Below, piece after piece: positions 60,518 through 64,000 of a stretch of 64,000 bases of DNA. Under the pieces are notes generated by a model. That model saw nothing but the letters and a program-made list of their open reading frames with translations. It did no database searches and was not told where the DNA came from. Made by a program: the position numbers and the translations under genes. Every line of letters starts with the position of its first letter. Position 1 is the first letter of the stretch. This DNA comes from Medicago truncatula (lineage: Eukaryota > Streptophyta > Magnoliopsida > Fabales > Fabaceae): NCBI RefSeq assembly GCF_003473485.1, contig NC_053042.1, positions 55,267,762 through 55,331,761 on the forward strand, in the 5' to 3' direction.

Positions 60518-60733
60518 GAGTAAATAGTCAATTTCCCCCCTGAAATTGTAAGTTTCATCAATTACCCCCCTGAAATTAACAAAATTTCAATTACCCCCTG
60601 AAATTTCACAATGTTAGTCAATTTACCCCTTCCGTCAAATTTTTCTGTTAGTGAACATGACGTTTTGCAAATATCCCCCTGAAGTTTTGCACTTATGTGC
60701 AAAATGCCCCCCAAACTTAAAAATTTATATTAT
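60518..60733 (+). repeat. Dispersed repeat copy (inverted relative to 38,043-38,253)
   Basis: GAGTAAATAGTCAATTTCCC at its start, followed by repeated CCCCCTGAAATT blocks and 'ttttgcacttatgtgcaaaa'. It matches the reverse complement of 38,043-38,253 over the whole length. It probably is one end of a long-inverted-repeat element; no second end was seen nearby. Confidence 0.8.
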
Positions 60734-62238
60734 TTTTTTCTTAAAAACAAACAATTAATAGTTAAATATTAAAGTTAACTATTAATTTTGTAGTTTGGAA
60801 AAACCACATACATATATACATCAAATTATTTTTAAAGTTACATGTGATTAATATATTACTGATGACCTGCAACAACAGGTAACTAATACTGGCTTGACCT
60901 ACAAATGCAAGTTATAAGACCAACATAAAAAAAAACTTATAAATGCATGTCCTACCATACATGAATTAAGTGTAAAATGAATGTTAACCATTAGATGTAT
61001 TTTGAAAGTTTTTAATGGTTGAGATTTTCATGTTTTATCACTTTCTAAGATTCCAATTTTTAAACATATAAATTGAATTAAAAAAGGAAATTGATTTTGA
61101 AATCACAATTAACAAAAGGGTAGTTTTGGCATTGTTGAAAAAATGTTCCTCTTGTTATTCTCTCACTGTAGAATTGTTCTCTCTCTTTGGTTGTTTGTTT
61201 TTACCGATCTAGCTGATGGCATATTTCTTTTCTAGTATTCATGCTGATTTGTTGTGCTACGGTCGAAGGTAAATGGCGGAAATCTTCCCGTCAGCGGCTC
61301 CGGCGAGAGAGATAATGATATTTCTCTGTGTGAATAAATATTTCTCAGATTGATAAGGAATCTAGTTATATGATGAATTGAGACCCGTATGAAAATACTC
61401 TATGAATTGTTGTAACTTCCGTGAAAAATAAAGCTTATTACCACGTTTGTTTTTGCAAGAACCCTAAAAAATATAATTGCGGTTGACAAGTGGATTTGCA
61501 AAATAAGTATGTGCCTTCTCTTTGCCTTTCAAATCCGAGCAAAAATATGTAAAGTTCGTTGAATTTCATGGAGTATCGAGCGAGATCCGATTACATACGT
61601 TTATCTCTTTCTCTAGATCTAACATGAAATGAAGGAAAATATGAATTTCCTATATTGTCCCTGTAATATTCATACCATTAAAATGTGTATGAAATTATTA
61701 TAAGAATCATTTATATCTTTTTAACTTTTATAATAGGTAAATAATGTACCTAACCTGCAAAAAAACAGGTCATTTAAGCTTAAAAAAAAATATTGAAGTC
61801 TCTCATGGTAGGAGACCTATTGAAGTCTCCCACCCTATATGGCACCAGGCTATATGCCATAAAAGAAAAACTGAGACACAAACGGTAAAAAAATGTAATT
61901 ACATTTTTGGTCGCTTATTATATCTTTTATAGAATTTTGCTCTCCAAATTTTAAATTTCGTAATTTTGGTCTTCCTAAATTATAAATTTATGAAATTAAA
62001 TCAATCATCCAAAATTTTGATGATGTGGAGAGTCTTTAAATGACACGATAACATGTTCATCCTGCATGTGGAGGCTATATTACTTGTAGAGCAATGCTAT
62101 ATATCAAGAAAGATTTTATTAAGAAATAGTCCAGAAATTAATGTTAGTCAATAAAATCTCAGATCGGAAATCATGGGGTGGTGGATGTTATGTATTTTTT
62201 TTATTTTATAAAACGTTAATAAATAAGATTGAAATTTA
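60734..62238. other. Intergenic DNA, nothing recognised
   Basis: AT-rich. A short GC-richer stretch at 61,260-61,310 ('atggcggaaatcttcccgtc') looks gene-like for about 45 bp before stop codons. It could be a relic of a captured or decayed exon, but no family can be assigned. Confidence 0.4.
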
Positions 62239-63130
62239 AGGGTTCGTTTGGTTCGCGGGTTTTGAAGGGGAGGGGAGGGGAAGAGAGGGAATATTTTAAA
62301 ATTTTTGTGTTTGGTTCAATTTTTAGAAGGGGAGGGGAGAGAGAGGAAGGGGAACGAAATCCCTCATAAGCTCATTTATTGCTCCCCCTCAAATTGGAGT
62401 TTTTTGGAGGGGAGGGGAGGGAAAGAGAGATGAGTTAATGCAATTTTAATTACATTGACATAATATCCTCATGTTTATTTTTAAATGAAAAATCCGTCCT
62501 TATTAAAAATTTAAGTGTTTTCAACATATTGCTTATTACCATCTTTTCTGTAACATGCCAATGTCAATTTTTTTTTTATCGAGAACTGCACATTCTTGTC
62601 TTCTAATTTTTTTTTTACGTGAATTCACTTTTTTGACTAACGTTGCTTTTATTTTTTTTAATTTGATATATTTATTTTATAGTTTTTAATTGTATTATAA
62701 AACATAATTAATAAAATTTGTAGAATATTTTTTTATAAATATATTTTAAAATAATTTCTAATAATAAATATTTTTATATTGTACTAGATTATTTTAGAAG
62801 TGCTCTAATATTTATGAATACCTAATATTTTGTTAGAACTTTTGTGTTTGATTATTTATGGAGTTTTTGATTACGAGTTTTTATGTTTATATTTTTATGA
62901 AGTGAATAATATAAAAATCATGATATTGTTTTAAGATTACAGTGATAAAAAAGTAATTTGGTTTTAAAATCTCTCCCCTCTCCTTATGAACCAAACACAT
63001 ATTTAATTAAAATCCATTTCCTCCCATCATTTGAACCAAACATATATCTAATTGATATATCTCTCCTTCCCTTCCCTCCCTTTCCCTCCCCTCCATTAAA
63101 ACCCCTCCCCCCGTTGAACCAAACGGACCC
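62239..63130. mobile_element. Inverted-repeat element with GGGTTCGTTTGGTT end
   Basis: The left end GGGTTCGTTTGGTTCGCGGG is followed by GGGGAGGGG runs. The right end has CCCTCCCCTCC runs and finishes CCAAACGGACCC. The terminal 14 bp pair with one difference (GGGTTCGTTTGGTT vs GGGTCCGTTTGGTT). An internal second GGGGAGGGG array lies at 62,325-62,425. No clear target duplication or transposase. Confidence 0.7.
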
Positions 63131-64000
63131 AATGATTATTCTGCCATGTCATTCTTGAATCCATCGTGATTTTACATTCGCTATACATAGCATTATGCTT
63201 ACTTTTATACTGAAATTAAGTAGATTTTTAGGGGAAAATTAAATAGTTTTAATTAGCATAAATAGTTATTAAATAGTTCTCGTCACTCTCCCATAACTTG
63301 TATTGCATGACTTTGTGATGATGTGGTGGTGTCCGTGGAAAAGTTGAAATTGAAAGGTATATGGGAGGGTGACGAGAACCAACCACACATTTCTCGGTGC
63401 AGCTAACAAGGGATGTGCTATAACTATTGCAGTGGCAAAGTGTGCATAACGTATCAAGTTCAGACTCAAGTGTTGTTGATAACAAAAATCGATGGCGCTT
63501 AGACCAGTGTATGTTTTGGTCCAACTTGGACCAGTAAAATTACCTGGTATCACAGGTTATGTTTCAGTTGTCCCATACCATACACCCCTTATAGAAAAAC
63601 ATGCTAGCAACCCCTTTTTCCCAATAAGTTACTTATAAGTTACTTGTTGTTCAACAGGTTCTGTTTCAGTTGTAATTAATGTCATTATTTTTTAGCTATC
63701 AAACCTTAAAAAATTTCCAAAAAAAAAGGTGGGTTCTTAATCACATTGTTTGTAGAAGCTTGTTGAGGGCAGTTTCATTCACAAAACACAAAACTATTGC
63801 TGAATGCAGTTGCATTTGGGAGGTGCCTTGATTTTCAACAAGTTCACCAATGTTTCAATCTCCAGCCACCGACGAAGGTAGAACCAGATCTAACAGTTGA
63901 GTGAGCGATTCGGAAAATCAAACGAGGAGTGATTATGTGTTTCGTATATTATCTGCTTGTTTGTATAATATTATAAATCTCCATCAACACATCCATTGAT
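63131..64000. other. Intergenic DNA at the window end
   Basis: Overlapping minus-strand open frames of about 90 codons (63249-63524, 63269-63553) have no recognisable domain and are probably chance. Nothing else could be assigned. Confidence 0.4.

Noticed and set aside
63249..63553. Overlapping 91- and 94-codon minus-strand open frames
   Set aside because: Two frames of the same DNA, neither with a recognisable domain or splice context; chance openness is the simplest explanation.
1..64000. tRNA, rRNA, snoRNA or organelle-DNA insertions
   Set aside because: No B-box-like TTCGANTC with a paired A-box and no recognisable plastid or mitochondrial genes were seen by eye. Short or degenerate copies could be missed without a covariance search.
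1..64000. A new defence, biosynthetic or operon-like system
   Set aside because: The genes are unrelated housekeeping and regulatory genes with independent orientation and spacing. Nothing suggests a functional cluster.

Overview
This window is nuclear plant DNA. It is AT-rich, its genes are split by many short GT-AG introns, and every recognisable protein has its closest known relatives in dicots. The repeat families (a TRIM retroelement starting TGTTAAGAGTCCC, RTE-type LINEs with (TTG)n tails, many Stowaway and Mutator-like miniature elements) fit a legume, most probably Medicago. The species call is inference from remembered repeat and protein families, not from a search.

Layout. 1-229 is the terminal exon of an unidentified gene with a CPVC zinc-binding C-terminus. 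1.86-3.35 kb is a run of nested Stowaway-type MITEs. 4,035-12,081 (+) is a 23-exon STT3 oligosaccharyltransferase catalytic subunit gene, reconstructed in frame to 773 codons. 14,624-18,680 (-) is a five-exon DUF810/MUN-domain (Munc13-like) gene of 953 codons with one GC-AG intron. 21,563-22,000 is the broken last exon of a hexose transporter. 22,459-24,223 (-) encodes a chloroplast thioredoxin x. 24,854-29,528 (-) encodes a seven-exon PPR protein like Arabidopsis At3g59040. 29.7-31.9 kb is a long-inverted-repeat region holding an unusual TRIM/copia composite and a Stowaway MITE. It ends about 75 bp before the ATG of a single-exon RING-H2 E3 ligase gene (32,014-32,961, +). 34.6-35.2 kb is a three-copy minisatellite. 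36.2-41.8 kb holds a duplicated small membrane-protein locus, one copy apparently intact and one broken, with a Mutator-like element between them. 42.5-43.9 kb is an RTE LINE fragment inserted next to an antisense RNase H-like remnant. 44,103-46,514 (+) encodes an E2F-associated-phosphoprotein (EAPP) homologue. 48-54.8 kb is gene-free and packed with inverted-repeat elements, three of them with perfect 9-bp target duplications. 55,803-56,576 (+) is a class I TCP transcription factor. The rest, to 64,000, is intergenic with dispersed repeats.

The genes do not form a pathway. They are independent housekeeping genes (ER N-glycosylation, membrane trafficking, plastid redox, organelle RNA processing, ubiquitination, transcription) in a repeat-rich arm. 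I did not find a new multi-gene system. The most unusual material is the mobile DNA: a TRIM-gag-TRIM composite with a perfect 5-bp target duplication, a Mutator-like cluster with an empty-site copy preserved nearby, and two independent RTE insertions with 16-bp target duplications.
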